This document shows positions 1-45,320 of a stretch of 64,000 nt of DNA, piece after piece. Origin of the DNA: Kryptolebias marmoratus (lineage: Eukaryota; Chordata; Actinopteri; Cyprinodontiformes; Rivulidae); contig NC_051445.1 of NCBI RefSeq assembly GCF_001649575.2, forward strand, positions 25,109,477 to 25,173,476, written 5' to 3'. Both the position numbers and the translations under genes were made by a program. Positions within the stretch are counted from its first letter, which is position 1. Each line of letters begins with the position of its first letter. The notes below the pieces were generated by a model. That model saw only the letters and a list, made by a program, of their open reading frames with translations. It was not told the origin of the DNA and did not search any database.

Positions 1-153
1 TCTTACTGTTAATAATAGTGATTGACGTTAACATTTCTTCATTGGCAGCAGAACTAATGCTGACTCAGTCCTGTTGGGAAAGGGCACCATGTTACCACCT
101 GACCGGTGTAGTTCTGGGGACTTTAGGCTACTTATTTGCTGATAAGTATTTGT

Positions 154-1411
154 GGCTTCATGGCACTGACTTCAAACAAGCAGGCAGTGTCACCTAGTAT
201 GGTTAAAAGATGGTGGGTTACCAGTATCCTGCCCCTGCTTTTTATTTGATTCTAAGTAAAATCTATACAAAATACACCAGATTAATAAAATTAAGGATCG
301 GTGAGCGGATCTTGTTTTAGATAAAATTAAAGTTAAAAAGTGATGCATGCATATGTTTTCACTGCCTTTGATGCCTCAACCATCATCCTCAGAAGTCACA
401 GTTAAATAAGATCCACCTGTGGGAAATCCAAGCCTTAAATAGTTTCAGTATATATATATATACATACACATCTGTTCTGATAGCCCCCAGAATCAACACC
501 AGTGCCATCACCTCGAAGAACCAAGAGCTACAATCAAGAAAGCAACAGCATGAAGACCAAGGAACTCTCCACACAGAGTTGGGTGGTAAAAACATCCAAA
601 ACCTTAAACATCCCACAGAGCACCAGTAAATATGTGATTAGGAAATGAAAAGATTATGCAAGACTGAACATTTGAACAATGCCTTGGCACAAACCTGACC
701 CCTCATCATGACAAGAACATCATCTCTACAGTGAAGCATGGTGGTGGCAGCATCATGCTGTAGGGATGCTTTTCATAATTTGGGACTGGGAAACGGATCA
801 GAGTTGAAGGCAAGATAGCTTGAAAGACAAGGAATCCTGTGTGAGTCTTCCAGGGATTTGAGACTTGGATGGAGGCTCACAATGATGCTAAACACTCTGC
901 TGAAGAAACACTCCACTGGTTTAAGGAGAACCAGTTAAAGATCCTGGAGTGGTCCGGTCAAAGTCCAACTGAGACACTCTGGTTTGATTTAAAGATTGTT
1001 GGACACAAGCAGCACCATCCAACCTGAAGGAGCTGCAGCAGAACGGGCACAAATTATGGTGGCTAGATGTGCCAAGCTCATGGAGACATACCTGAAGAGA
1101 CTTGATGCTGTAAATGCAGCATGACTCCACAAAGTGTTGATTTGGAAGGTGAATGTTAGGCACGCTCAAGTTTTCTGTATTTCTGTTGTTGTTTCACAGT
1201 AACATATTTTGCATTCTCAAAGTGGTTATTATGATGTGTAAATTAAAATATACCACCCATCCCCCTCAACATTCTTTTTAAACTTCAGGTTGTAAGTGAA
1301 TATCAAAGGGAGAGAATAGCCACTGTATACTCTATGTTAAACCAGGACAATGCAGGCTTCATGACTCTGATTTAAAACAAGCAGACAGACAGACACATGG
1401 TATGGTTAAAT
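154..1411. repeat. Pair of diverged direct repeats flanking a Tc1-like relic
   Basis: Positions 154-210 and 1354-1411 share an ordered set of matches (GGCTTCATG, ACAAGCAG, TATGGTTAAA). They flank the Tc1-like relic at 345-1315. This could be a tandem duplication into which the element inserted, or the edges of an older repeat. Confidence 0.5.
345..1315 (+). mobile_element. Decayed Tc1/mariner-like transposon
   Basis: The GGTGGTGGCAGCATCATGCTG block at 730-750 encodes the Tc1 transposase signature KHGGGSIML, followed by a stop and GCF. The stretch 905-1135 matches the ordered C-terminal part (WSGQSPT-like, LWF-DLK, NLKELQQ, KLMETYLKRL-like), broken by stops and frameshifts. The left part (390-620) matches the 5' leader of the same family. 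The middle third of the transposase is missing, so the copy is dead. Confidence 0.75.
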
Positions 1412-1458
1412 GATATATGGAACAACTGGGAATTAAGATTGCATTGTGTTTGTCTTAC

Positions 1459-35946
<34,488 letters not shown>

Positions 35947-35949
35947 GTT

Positions 35950-36160
35950 TTCCTTATCGTGTTCAAAGGAAGTGCTCTTTTATCAGACCTGTCTTCACAT
36001 CTTCGTCTTCGTTTTGTCACCCCGGGATGTCCCAAAGCTCCCCCCACCCCCCTCGTCTCCGCCGCTGCTTCGGAGGAAACTCGGGCGGAAAAGTTCCTCC
36101 CTGCTGCTGCCCGGTTGTGGTGGCTTCACGTGTGGCTCGGAAAATTAAGCTGTCAGTGAA
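35950..36160 (-). promoter_or_regulatory. Probable NIPAL2 promoter / 5' UTR
   Basis: This GC- and CpG-richer patch lies immediately upstream of the NIPAL2 start codon on the minus strand, in an otherwise AT-rich region. It carries C-rich and purine-rich runs (36030-36050, 36094-36108). No TATA box is evident. The promoter assignment rests on position and composition only. Confidence 0.5.
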
Positions 36161-36789
36161 CAGAACAAAATTACTCTTTTTGGTCTTTATGTTAATCGTC
36201 ATGTTTTAGTTTCAGGAACGATAAGCCACAGTAAAAAACACTTTAGAAAGTGTTCCTTGGTTTTTTGCACCAACTAATACCCAAGTTTTTATTATTATTT
36301 GTGCTACATTGCAATTTCCAATTCTAAGCCTCGACATTCCGATGTGTCCTTGAAGGAGGCGCCAACAGGTGCGACTCTGTGTCAAATAAAGTCCAGGAGG
36401 AACAGGATGCAAGGAGAAATACCCCCACACAGAGTGAAATAGTTTGTAATTCTACTGATGTGAGACTATTGATCAGGTGCTGTTGGATACAGATGACCTG
36501 AATATTAATCAGTTAAAAAAGCTGGACTCAAAAACAGGCAGATTCCTTCATGTTGAGCTTACTGCTTATAAATTCTCTTTCAAGGTCGGATGTTTCATCC
36601 GCTCGGTCGGTGAGGAGATTTATGGTGTTGGGGTTGAAATGGAAAGTGAATTTCATTTTCTGCTTGGCAGAGGGATTGAACCTCTTGGGTCAGTGCCTTG
36701 TGTAAAGCTTTACAGAAAGTGATAAAAAAAAAAATCTGAGGAATAAACACACCACACTTTCTAGTTTGCTTTGTAGCCATAATTGGGTA
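36161..36789. other. Region upstream of NIPAL2
   Basis: No gene seen. Short open frames lack protein-like character. Confidence 0.4.
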
Positions 36790-36793
36790 TTAA

Positions 36794-38125
36794 AGGGATA
36801 TTTAGGCCATTTTGAAGTTGGGGGTCTGCGGAAAGTTATGAAGAAATAATATCTTACCTGCTGAATGTAGCTCTTTGATCAACTTCAGTTTTGAGAAAAG
36901 ATTTTATTTATGGCAGGACTGACGAGCCAACGGCTAGTCTGAATACAGGAAAAAAACAGAGTGAATTTCTGTCATTTTAAAACAGCTTTAATGTCATAAT
37001 TCATAGCAATTCATGCAGATGCTATTTTACATCAGTTTCTCATTCTCATATCTACATAAAAACCTGTTGTTATTAATGAGAACAAATAGTGCAGCGGCAG
37101 CAAGTTGGATTGCTTCTATTGCAGCCTGGGGCACCTTCTGTAGAAAACAATAAATCATAATATTATTGGTGTAATATAAAATTAATGTCAGTGAAAAACT
37201 TTTCAAATTAGGTTTCAAATCAATTGCAATGTAATTTTAAATATGAGAGTTGTTTAGTGCGTCAGCTTTGTAAGTGTGTCCTGTCATATTTGTGGTGTGG
37301 CGGAGGCAACAATGCTGACAGTAGGCAGGCGTGGTAATTCAATAGGTTTGTTGAAATAGCTAACAGGAAACCAAAAACTCATAATAACTTACACGTGGCC
37401 AGGAACTGAGCCGACATGAATGTGACAAAGAGCTGCAGGGTCTATGGGGTATAAGTACACGGAGGAGGGATTAATAGGTGTGAGAGCCAGAGCGGCGTCA
37501 GGGAGCTGAGGGTGAACGTGAAAATACAACATCCTAAAAACTGCTGGACTAAACAGAAAACACAGAAGGGTGATGAGTAACAAACAACCTGGCAAATACA
37601 AGAAAACTGAAACACTTTGATACCAAAAACTGGTATCACAGTGAAATACACTTCCAAAGCAGATTTTGCCATTTTAAGAACTTTGACCTTCAAAATTTTA
37701 TTGCAGTTCATGCAAAAACAGGTATTTAAACTTTTACAAAAGCATCATCTTTGCTTTACACGGTTATTCTGGCTGAAGTAAAAAATAATTCCTGCCAGAA
37801 ATAACCCCTGGCTGAACTGGAAGTGCAACAGATAGCTGCTGCAGCCACTATTTATGCTTAAAAATATCCATTAAATTTCATTTAAATAATCGTGTGGTGC
37901 AAAACTGACATCAGTGTGATCTATGAAATACGGTTTGTGTTACCTACTATGAAATGTTTTAGATCAGACCTGTTTTAAGACGTCATCCATCCAGTTTGAT
38001 CCTAGATGCATTTCGCTGTTGGCTCATCAGATGTGTCGGATGTAAACTTTAAATAGCTATCTCAAGCAGGTAAGATAGTATTTGTTCATATCTTTTACAG
38101 AAAACAAATTGATTGAGATGTCTCT
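36794..38125. mobile_element. TTAA-flanked non-autonomous element (piggyBac-type), second copy
   Basis: Flanked by TTAA (36790-36793 and 38126-38129). The left end (AGGGATATTTAGGCC ... AGTTATGAAGAAATAATATC, TTACCTGCTGAATGTAGCTC) is mirrored, less exactly, by the right end (AGAGACATCTC ... AGATATGAACAAATACTATC, TTACCTGCTTGAGATAGCTA on the minus strand). The ends match those of 11989-14411. The interior has no coding capacity. Confidence 0.7.
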
Positions 38126-38129
38126 TTAA

Positions 38130-40190
38130 ACCCTTAAATGTCTATTATTGGAAGTTTAATTTTGTTTTTAACCAGTCAAAGAAATACAACTTGTTATTAA
38201 AAGTTTATGCAGGAAAATAAAGCAACAGGTGTGTCATTGTGGATAAATCTGCATATTCATGCCGCTCTTCATTATCCCTTTTCGGAAACCTCATCAGCAC
38301 CTGCGAGGATGACAAAACAAAAAGGATGATCAAGACAAATGAGGATGCACACAAAGCCAGGTGACAAATATGTGTTCAGAATGGGTCCAGCTGTGGTTCT
38401 GTTCTGGTCAAAGAGATGAGCTGAGATAGGTGGTCTTGCTGTCTTTTATGGGATCTCATTGATCCGTTCAGGGAGCGGAGGAACGATGAATACTTGTTTC
38501 ATCTGCTGTTTATCACAAACTAAATGAAATTCAGATCTGCAGATGGGTTTGTGGTATTCTCTTCCCTATAAATGATTTGTTTTGACCCTCTCTTTCTCTT
38601 TCTCTCTCTCACACACACAAATACACACATACACATTAACCTTCACTCCATTTACATCACAGAAAACAAGCGAGTGCACAGGGACCAACCATTGGATTGC
38701 ATATTGCCCGATTCATATTGAAAAATGGCTAAAACTCAAACATTTTAACATAGTTATCCCCATGGTGTACTCTGAGAGCTAACACATCTCATCAGTTCTC
38801 ACAACAATGCATGAGACTGAGCATAATGTCATTTACAATGTTTGACCAAAATGGGTACAACTCTGTCCAATCAGCACAGTGATTTCAATTTAAAACTCTG
38901 GCATGAAATAAAATAAAAAGTAAAAGCTGCCTTAATACAGGACAACAATCACTAATTATGAGAATGGATCTCAGCCAGCCAATTGACATATTTTGCTCTA
39001 CGTGCATCAGCCTGCATGGACCGAACTGTCTTTCTTTTTAACATTTTTCTACTGGTAAAATAATTTTGATACAATAAATGAAAGGTGCCAGTAAGGGCAT
39101 TTAATATCATGTTTAAGTCTGAATAAACACATTATTGTTTTGCCGGTTTATTTGTTTTCAGCCCTTAGGAAAAATACTAATTTACTTTGGAAAGAAAATA
39201 AGTTCTTGAAAAAGTAAAAGATGGGTGTCCCAGTATTAGATAACAATAATGTAGATAATAAGATAATCAATAGCCTGAGGGAGGACAACAATCAGTGCGT
39301 CACAGGTCTGCAGCAGAATAATTGGGTTATAAGTTCTCAGCTGACAGCAGTTCCCTCCTGACTGTCAAAACTGGATGAAGTTGACACAGAAATAAATTGC
39401 TTGTAGCAACTGTGTGCATTCCAGGTTCATTTGTTTTGTTGGGGGGGGGGAGGGTGTTGTGCACAAGGTGTTATTTTTCCATTACTAACATAGATATGTC
39501 TGTGTGTTTACAGATGGAGAGCATAAATGGAGAGCACAGCTTTAGTGCACCTTCATTCTGCAGGTTTCTGAAAATCTGAAAGGATGAAACATCGTTTTGA
39601 GGTTGTTATAATGATAGGAAAAGTGCTGTTTAACACATGTATTCAACACAGGTCATCCCTGACCAGACTGCAGCCTTTCCAATTAAAGAAGCCATTTCTG
39701 CTCTTTGTACCACTAAATAAAATTCATACAGAGCTGCAACAGCTCATAAAAATTGTATGAATATCATAATGTTAAAAAATAAATTTAAAAAATGATACAT
39801 TATGAATTTATGGTTTTATAATTAATTGTTGACATCTTTTGTTGTTTTTACATGTTAGGACAAAGGAAAAGGCCAAACTTTTATAAACAGGGGAAAGAAA
39901 ACTATTTATTTTAAATTCCTTTCATAAAATCTAAATACCTATGCAGCCTGTTTGTGTCCTTTTTCAAAATTATTATTATAAGTATCTCTCTTTGATACAA
40001 TAAAGCATGCACTCCCATCCTAATAAATTATTGGAGTGAGCATAAAAAAACGAGCAGATTATTGAATATTTATTTGTGACCCATTTCCTTGAATAAAGGG
40101 AGGGCCTCTTGTTTAATTCAGCTTCAAAATCTTTGTGTTTTCCTGACTTAACAGGAATATATGTGCAAAACTGCACTTTCTGTTTTTCCC
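38130..40190. other. Intergenic, no gene seen
   Basis: AT-rich. It includes a CT/CA simple tract (38588-38640), a family A fragment (38765-38915) and an 11-G run near 39440-39455. Confidence 0.45.
38765..38915 (+). repeat. Family A fragment, copy 6
   Basis: GAGAGCTAACACATCTCATC, TTTGACCAAAATGGGTACAA, CTCTGTC and TTTAAAACTCTGGCATGAAA in family A order; the 3' hairpin is missing. Confidence 0.6.
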
Positions 40191-40444
40191 TTTAGCAGCT
40201 TGCCTGGATTGTGTTAAAAATGTTGAGTTCTCTGGTGGAGAAAGATCGCTCTGTGTGGCTGGATGTTAAATTAATGAAGTGGCTAACCGGCTAACAAACT
40301 ACTAACTCAAACTAATCCATCTGTTTTGCTCCTTCTGTTATTAGTATCATTCTGTCATAGACATTTCACTGAATTGAACAGAGAATTGCTGAAACCAGCC
40401 ATTTCTTTTGTGCTTATGAATACAAACATCAATCATTTTCATAT

Positions 40445-40535
40445 TATTATGGGTCAAAGCTACAGCAAGCCACTGGAGAGGGACAAAGGAGCCACATGTG
40501 GCCCCAGACCTGTAGGTTGCAGCCCCCTGCTGTAG
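40445..40535. mobile_element. hAT-like scrap
   Basis: GGAGCCACATGTGGCCCCAG, GGTTGCAGCCCCCTG is the terminal signature of teleost hAT-type elements like the one at 53792-54564; the other end is not found. Confidence 0.4.
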
Positions 40536-40794
40536 CTGCTAGGTTAAGATCTGGTCAGCGTTGATACCTTAGGATATGATCATAATTATTTTCAGCAAAT
40601 TTATTCTTTTGTTCCTTATGTCCACTGCAGGAAAGCTAAACTCTCATCGGGAGAGAAAGGTTACATCATGAGGTGATCACTGGGAGCAACACAATAATTA
40701 TTTAATCCTTGCTTTGAAGAGGAGTGCTGGACTTCAACCATGACAGAAGAATGCCCCCAGCAACAAAACTGAGCCGGTGGAGCCCCTCACTGTG

Positions 40795-40835
40795 GGATAC
40801 GCATTCCTTCAAGAAATGCTCGGCCTTTAATTGTT
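40795..40835 (+). repeat. Family A 3' tail, copy 7
   Basis: GATACGCATTCCTTCAAGAA, ATGCTCGGCCTTTAATTG: only the 3' hairpin and its flank. Confidence 0.65.
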
Positions 40836-41269
40836 GCTGAAATTGTCCAACATCATCACCTGGGGAAAGATTGCTCTTTGTTTTTTCTTGCCAATAAGTA
40901 AGCATCATCGTCGTTTAACAGGATACAGTCAACTGAGCCAGTTAAATGCTGGATTTTCTGTAGATCTAAAAGCAGATGTGACTCCTTCATTGTTAAAACA
41001 CCAGCCTGTTAAAAGCTAAGTAACAGTGGATTCAGCCATCCGTGCCCCAACAATAAACCTTCACTCAGTGTTTAAAAACCAAAATCAGTCAGGCCTTCGC
41101 AGCATTTTGATCCACAGCAGAGCATGACTGAATGTTATCTGTGTAATTGTTGCTGAAACTGAACCTGCATGAAGGCCTGCTTTGATTTTCTTTAATTATT
41201 GTGTGAAAGTTGAGTCAGCATTCACACTGTTTTCTGTTTTGCAATCAAACTTCTTCTGCACACTTTGTG

Positions 41270-41710
41270 CAATTTTAATCATACAAATATAAAAATGTTC
41301 AGCTCTGTTGGGAATAAATTGCTATGACTTTTGTTTTTTTTTTGTTACTTTTACAATTTTCATAATAAATAACTTTGGTCCAAAACATTTCCCCATAGAA
41401 ATACATTGAGATTTCTTCAATTCACTCAAATCATTGTTTTTATTTGAAATCTGCTTCTTACACTTCATCTAGCTTTTAGCTGCTGTTAGCTACTGGTTAG
41501 CTTTTTTTCAGTCTTTTTTCCACTGTTTTGCTCATTTTAGCCATTGCTTGTCTTCTGCTTGTCTCAGCTTGTGTTTCACCATTTCAGTGTCTATTCTGAC
41601 TGTTTCAGTGCTCGATTTGTGTCTGTTTTGCTTGTTTGAACTGTTGAACTTGTTGAAGTCAGTTTCAGTTCTTCAACACTGAGCGCTCAGCATTCACCCT
41701 GCATTTTTGC
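41270..41710 (+). repeat. Interspersed repeat family D, copy 1
   Basis: Contains GCTATGACTTTTG and CCCCATAGAAATACATTGAG, followed by a TAGC/GCTTTTAGCTGC-rich stretch. A second copy lies inverted at 48070-48300 (ATCTCAATGTATTCCTATGG, AAAAGTCATGGC). Class unknown. Confidence 0.6.
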
Positions 41711-43002
41711 AGAAAAGGTCAATATTTCTAGTTAATTGAAATGTTTCATTTTCTTTTGTCATCCATCTGTAAGTCATTCTGTTGCTTAATAATGCTTGAT
41801 GTCAAGTTATTAGTCATTATATCAAGCCTTTAGACCCCAGTCAACTGGACAGAGAATAAATGATTTGTTAATATATTGTAAACTTAATTAGTGTACTCAC
41901 AGTGCCACTCACAGCAGCTCCTCCATCTGTATTCACTCAGCTTCCTCTCTGTCTGCTCTCTGTCCTGAGTCAGCCAGCACTCTCCACCATAATAATCAAG
42001 GCCCATTTGATGGGATTACTGTGGCATGAAGTGGAAGAGGGAAGATGACTGAAAGCACATTTTATTTCATATACTGGAATAACAGGGTAAAATAGATTTC
42101 ACCTTTTTTCTATTTTTATAAGTCCTAGAGGACTCTGCTGGTTTATCTATCAGAGCTGGCAGTGAGCTTTGAAAGACAACTTCTGTCAGGACTTCAGATG
42201 ACACTCTGTTTTCAGCCAAGAATAAGGTCAACACATTGTTGAACCTTGGCCTCTGGTGGAGTAAAATGTTGGCAGATTGAAATGTGAGCGTAGAGAATAA
42301 AAGATATTTGTGAGGGGAAAAGGAGGGAGGGATAAAACCTTAGGAGAGGGACATATGAAGTCACTGGGGAGTGGAAAAGAGAGCAAAGCGAGGACAGAGG
42401 AAGATAAAAGCAGCCAAGCACAAGATAAGGAGCAATGGATTCACTCAACAAAAAGCTCCTACACATTCTCACGTCAGCCTGCACTTTAGGTTTTAGACGA
42501 AACAAGAGACTGAACCGCTTCCCCACTTTCCCCCAGTCTCAGTTCTATTTTATCCTCCATCCTCTATTTATGACACCTTTGCTTCCTCCTTAAAACTAAC
42601 CCTACCAATAAAAGTTTAAAGGAAATGGCTGGGGCAAATGCACTCATGTGTCGATATGGAACAGGAGATGTGAAATAAAAAGGCTGAAACTGGAAATTTA
42701 TAATAAAAACTGTAACTTTGTTGACTTTAGAGCTCAGAGCAGTTCTTCATAAAATGGCCTCAAAGGCTTCTCTGGAAGTTACCTCATTACTGACACTAAA
42801 TGTTCTACAGTTTGTCCAACTAATTAATTAGTTGGCTCATTATTTCATTCTTCAATTCAAGAGTGAAAATACGATCATTTGTTTCTGTTGATAAGAGACT
42901 AGAGCTTTCAAATCAAAATTAAATGTCTGATGATTGGGACATTGATTCAGTTTATCTGCTGTTCAGTTGCTTTAAAAAAAAAAAAAAAAAGAATTTAGGG
43001 CA

Positions 43003-43360
43003 GGTGGCACAGTGGCGTAGTGGTTAGAGCTGTTGCCTCCCAGCAAGAAGGTTGCAGGATTGCTTTCTGGCCTGGGGCCTTTCTGGGTGGAGTTTACAAG
43101 TTCTCCCTGTGCACATGTGGGTTTACTCCTGGTACTCTGGTTTCCTCCCACAGACCAAAAACATGCATGTTAGGTTAATTGGTAACTCTTAAATTGTCCC
43201 TAGGTGTGAGTGAGAGCATGAATGGTTGTTTGTCTCGTTTTTCTCTATGTGGCCCTGCAATGGACATGCAACCTGTTCAGGGTGGTGACTGCTGGGGATA
43301 GGCACCAGCTCCCTACGACCCGGAATGGAGAAGTGGGTAAAGAAAATGAATGGATGGATG
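43003..43360 (+). mobile_element. tRNA-derived SINE with 12-bp target duplication
   Basis: Flanked by the perfect repeat GAATTTAGGGCA (42991-43002 and 43361-43372). The head has a polymerase III box A (TGGCGTAGTGG, 43012-43022) and a box B-like GGTTGCAGGATTGC (about 43050). The body has the teleost words TTTCCTCCCACAGACCAAAA and ACATGCATGTTAGGTTAATTGG. The tail is (TGGA)n, ending ATGGATGGATG. The insertion is next to a 17-A run. Confidence 0.92.
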
Positions 43361-43372
43361 GAATTTAGGGCA

Positions 43373-44390
43373 AGTTTCTGCAAAAGTCTCAATGAAAAGA
43401 TGTAAAATGTGTATGAAAGCTGGCTAACAGTGTTCAGAATGTTAATACTGCGGATTTAAATACATGAGGTGTTTCAGAGACTGAAAGAGCTCTGATTGCA
43501 CATTTTTCTGTCACAGTTTGTGGTCTTCAAAACCAGCCATGACTGCAAAAAGCCCTCCTCTGCCCTATGTTAGTTGGCTGATAAATACAGTACATTTATG
43601 CATGCATCATATAATTTGGTGGTTTTTACTTCAACATTTAAACAAGGTGCTCGTCATTAGTTTAACTGAAATACTAGAATTTGGTTTAACTCCACGTTAT
43701 TCATATAAACAAACACCTGCTCAGCTTCTGACACACAATTTGTTGTTAAAAATTAAACATTGGCATTCTGCCTCACTTAAGCAGCAATGTCCGGTTATAC
43801 CCTTTTGTCATTGTTTTTTTTTTCTCCCTCAAATAAGGTTTTGCTTCTCGATTTGAGTCATTGTGGGGTGGGATTGGGAGGTTGATAAACAACGGTTTGA
43901 TCCCCCTAATTAGGACTTGGATTTGATAACGAGTGTGTCTGATGGTGAATGCAAACCTTTCTTATGTTTCCCTTAAATTTAGCAGCCTAACATCAGACAG
44001 CCTAAGTTGGTGCTTTTATTTTCCTCCAAATGATTCTCTTTCAGAAGTGCGTTGTAGTTTAACAATGTTTCCTCTATGCTGTACCTGTCAGATTTAACAA
44101 AAGTTACCCAGCTCATCAGCACTTGTTGAAGTTCAACAGAAATATGGTTAAAGCTGTTTTATCATTATATTATTGGAGTGTTTGTTGTTGTGCCCTGCTC
44201 TCTGTATCCAAAACAAAAAGCAGAGGAAATAAAAATGAGTTTATTAATAAGACACCACACATAACACCCAATGTCTGTAAAGCTCACTGAGCCATTTTAG
44301 TGTTATCTAACATCAGTTGGCAGTGGTGACCATCTTTCTGAAGGTATTAAACGTAAAATCAGTTTAATGGTTTAATATTTTGTTATCAAA
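43373..44390. other. Intergenic, no gene seen
   Basis: No coding signal and no recognised repeat. Confidence 0.4.
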
Positions 44391-44394
44391 CAGA

Positions 44395-44765
44395 CAAGCT
44401 GAATCTAATAGTTAATGGCAGATTTTTAAACACAGATATTGTGGAATCAGTTTACGCTCAAAGTTTAATTAGGGGATCATTTTCAGCTACTAATATGAAA
44501 TTTGAGCTCAATATCTGTAAAATTGGCAGAGTTATAGCCTTTTTAGTGTTTACTAAGATTAATTAGTGTGGTGGCCATGTTGAATGAGGTTTACTCCAAA
44601 GTCAAAGTCAAAGTCTGTTAGTTTCAGTGTAATCCATTTGGTGTTCATGAGATTCTTTGGTAATGGTACTGACAAATTAACACACACCCACACCCACACA
44701 TATACACACACAAAGGCACGGACAAAAACATTATCGCTCCATCACCTTTGGTGGTGGGTGTTTTC
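44395..44765 (-). repeat. Family A interspersed repeat, copy 8
   Basis: Minus-strand copy with a well-kept 5' end: CACCCACCACCAAAGGTGATGG then AGCGATAATGTTTTTGTCCG, where CATCACC-TTT-GGTGGTG forms a short hairpin. The body follows to about 44395. A CA-rich stretch (44680-44715) takes the place of the (GT)n seen after the 5' hairpin in other copies. Confidence 0.8.
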
Positions 44766-44958
44766 TCAGTTAAGCATAATGTTGAATTAGGTTGATGATG
44801 TTGTGTGTCAGAGGTTTGTTTCGCACCAGATGAATTGTGTTTTATGTGAGCTGGTGGACTGACAGACATCAGGTTAAAACAGAGAAAATACTGAAATAAC
44901 TGTAAGATTTCATCTGCATTGAATGTCTTCATATTGAGAAAATCTTTCCCCCCTCCCT

Positions 44959-44981
44959 GGGGGTGGGGTGGGGGTGGGGGG
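44959..44981 (+). other. Perfect G-quadruplex motif with single-T loops
   Basis: G5-T-G4-T-G5-T-G6, preceded by C-rich TTTCCCCCCTCCC that could pair with it. It lies between two oppositely oriented family A copies. Confidence 0.9.
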
Positions 44982-44984
44982 TTG

Positions 44985-45320
44985 TTTGTACTACTAGCAA
45001 TACATCTCATGAATAAAAAAATCTAATGAAACTCCAACATAGTAATCACTGAATTTCCATCTACAGCTGATCAACTTTTGGAGTGAGCCCCATTCAATAT
45101 GGCCGCCACAGCTAAGTTACCTTTGCAAACACAAAAATGGCTCTAACTCAATCAGTTTTACAGACATTGCTACAATTTGGTCTGATAATAGCTGAGAGTC
45201 ATTCCCAACACATACTTTGATTGCTACACATTGCGCAACATCTTTGCTTAAAACTTTTGCACTGTCTGTCTTTTAGACAAAAAATATCTCATGAAATAAT
45301 CAAACTAGAAGTTTAGATAA
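44985..45320 (+). repeat. Family A interspersed repeat, copy 9
   Basis: ACTAGCAATACATCTCATGA, CTACAGCTGATCAACTTTTG, CAATATGGCCGCCACAGCTA, GCTGAGAGTCATTCCCAACA; then the start of a second unit (CTGTCTGTCTTTTAGAC, ATATCTCATGAAAT) where the copy breaks off. Confidence 0.75.

Noticed and set aside
37040..37140. Possible exon (alanine-rich frame ending at an AG)
   Set aside because: The same sequence type recurs inside the TTAA-flanked element at 11989-14411, so it is repeat DNA.
43012..43085. Functional tRNA gene
   Set aside because: Box A and box B belong to a SINE head. No cloverleaf-length tRNA is kept, and target duplications enclose the whole 358-bp unit.
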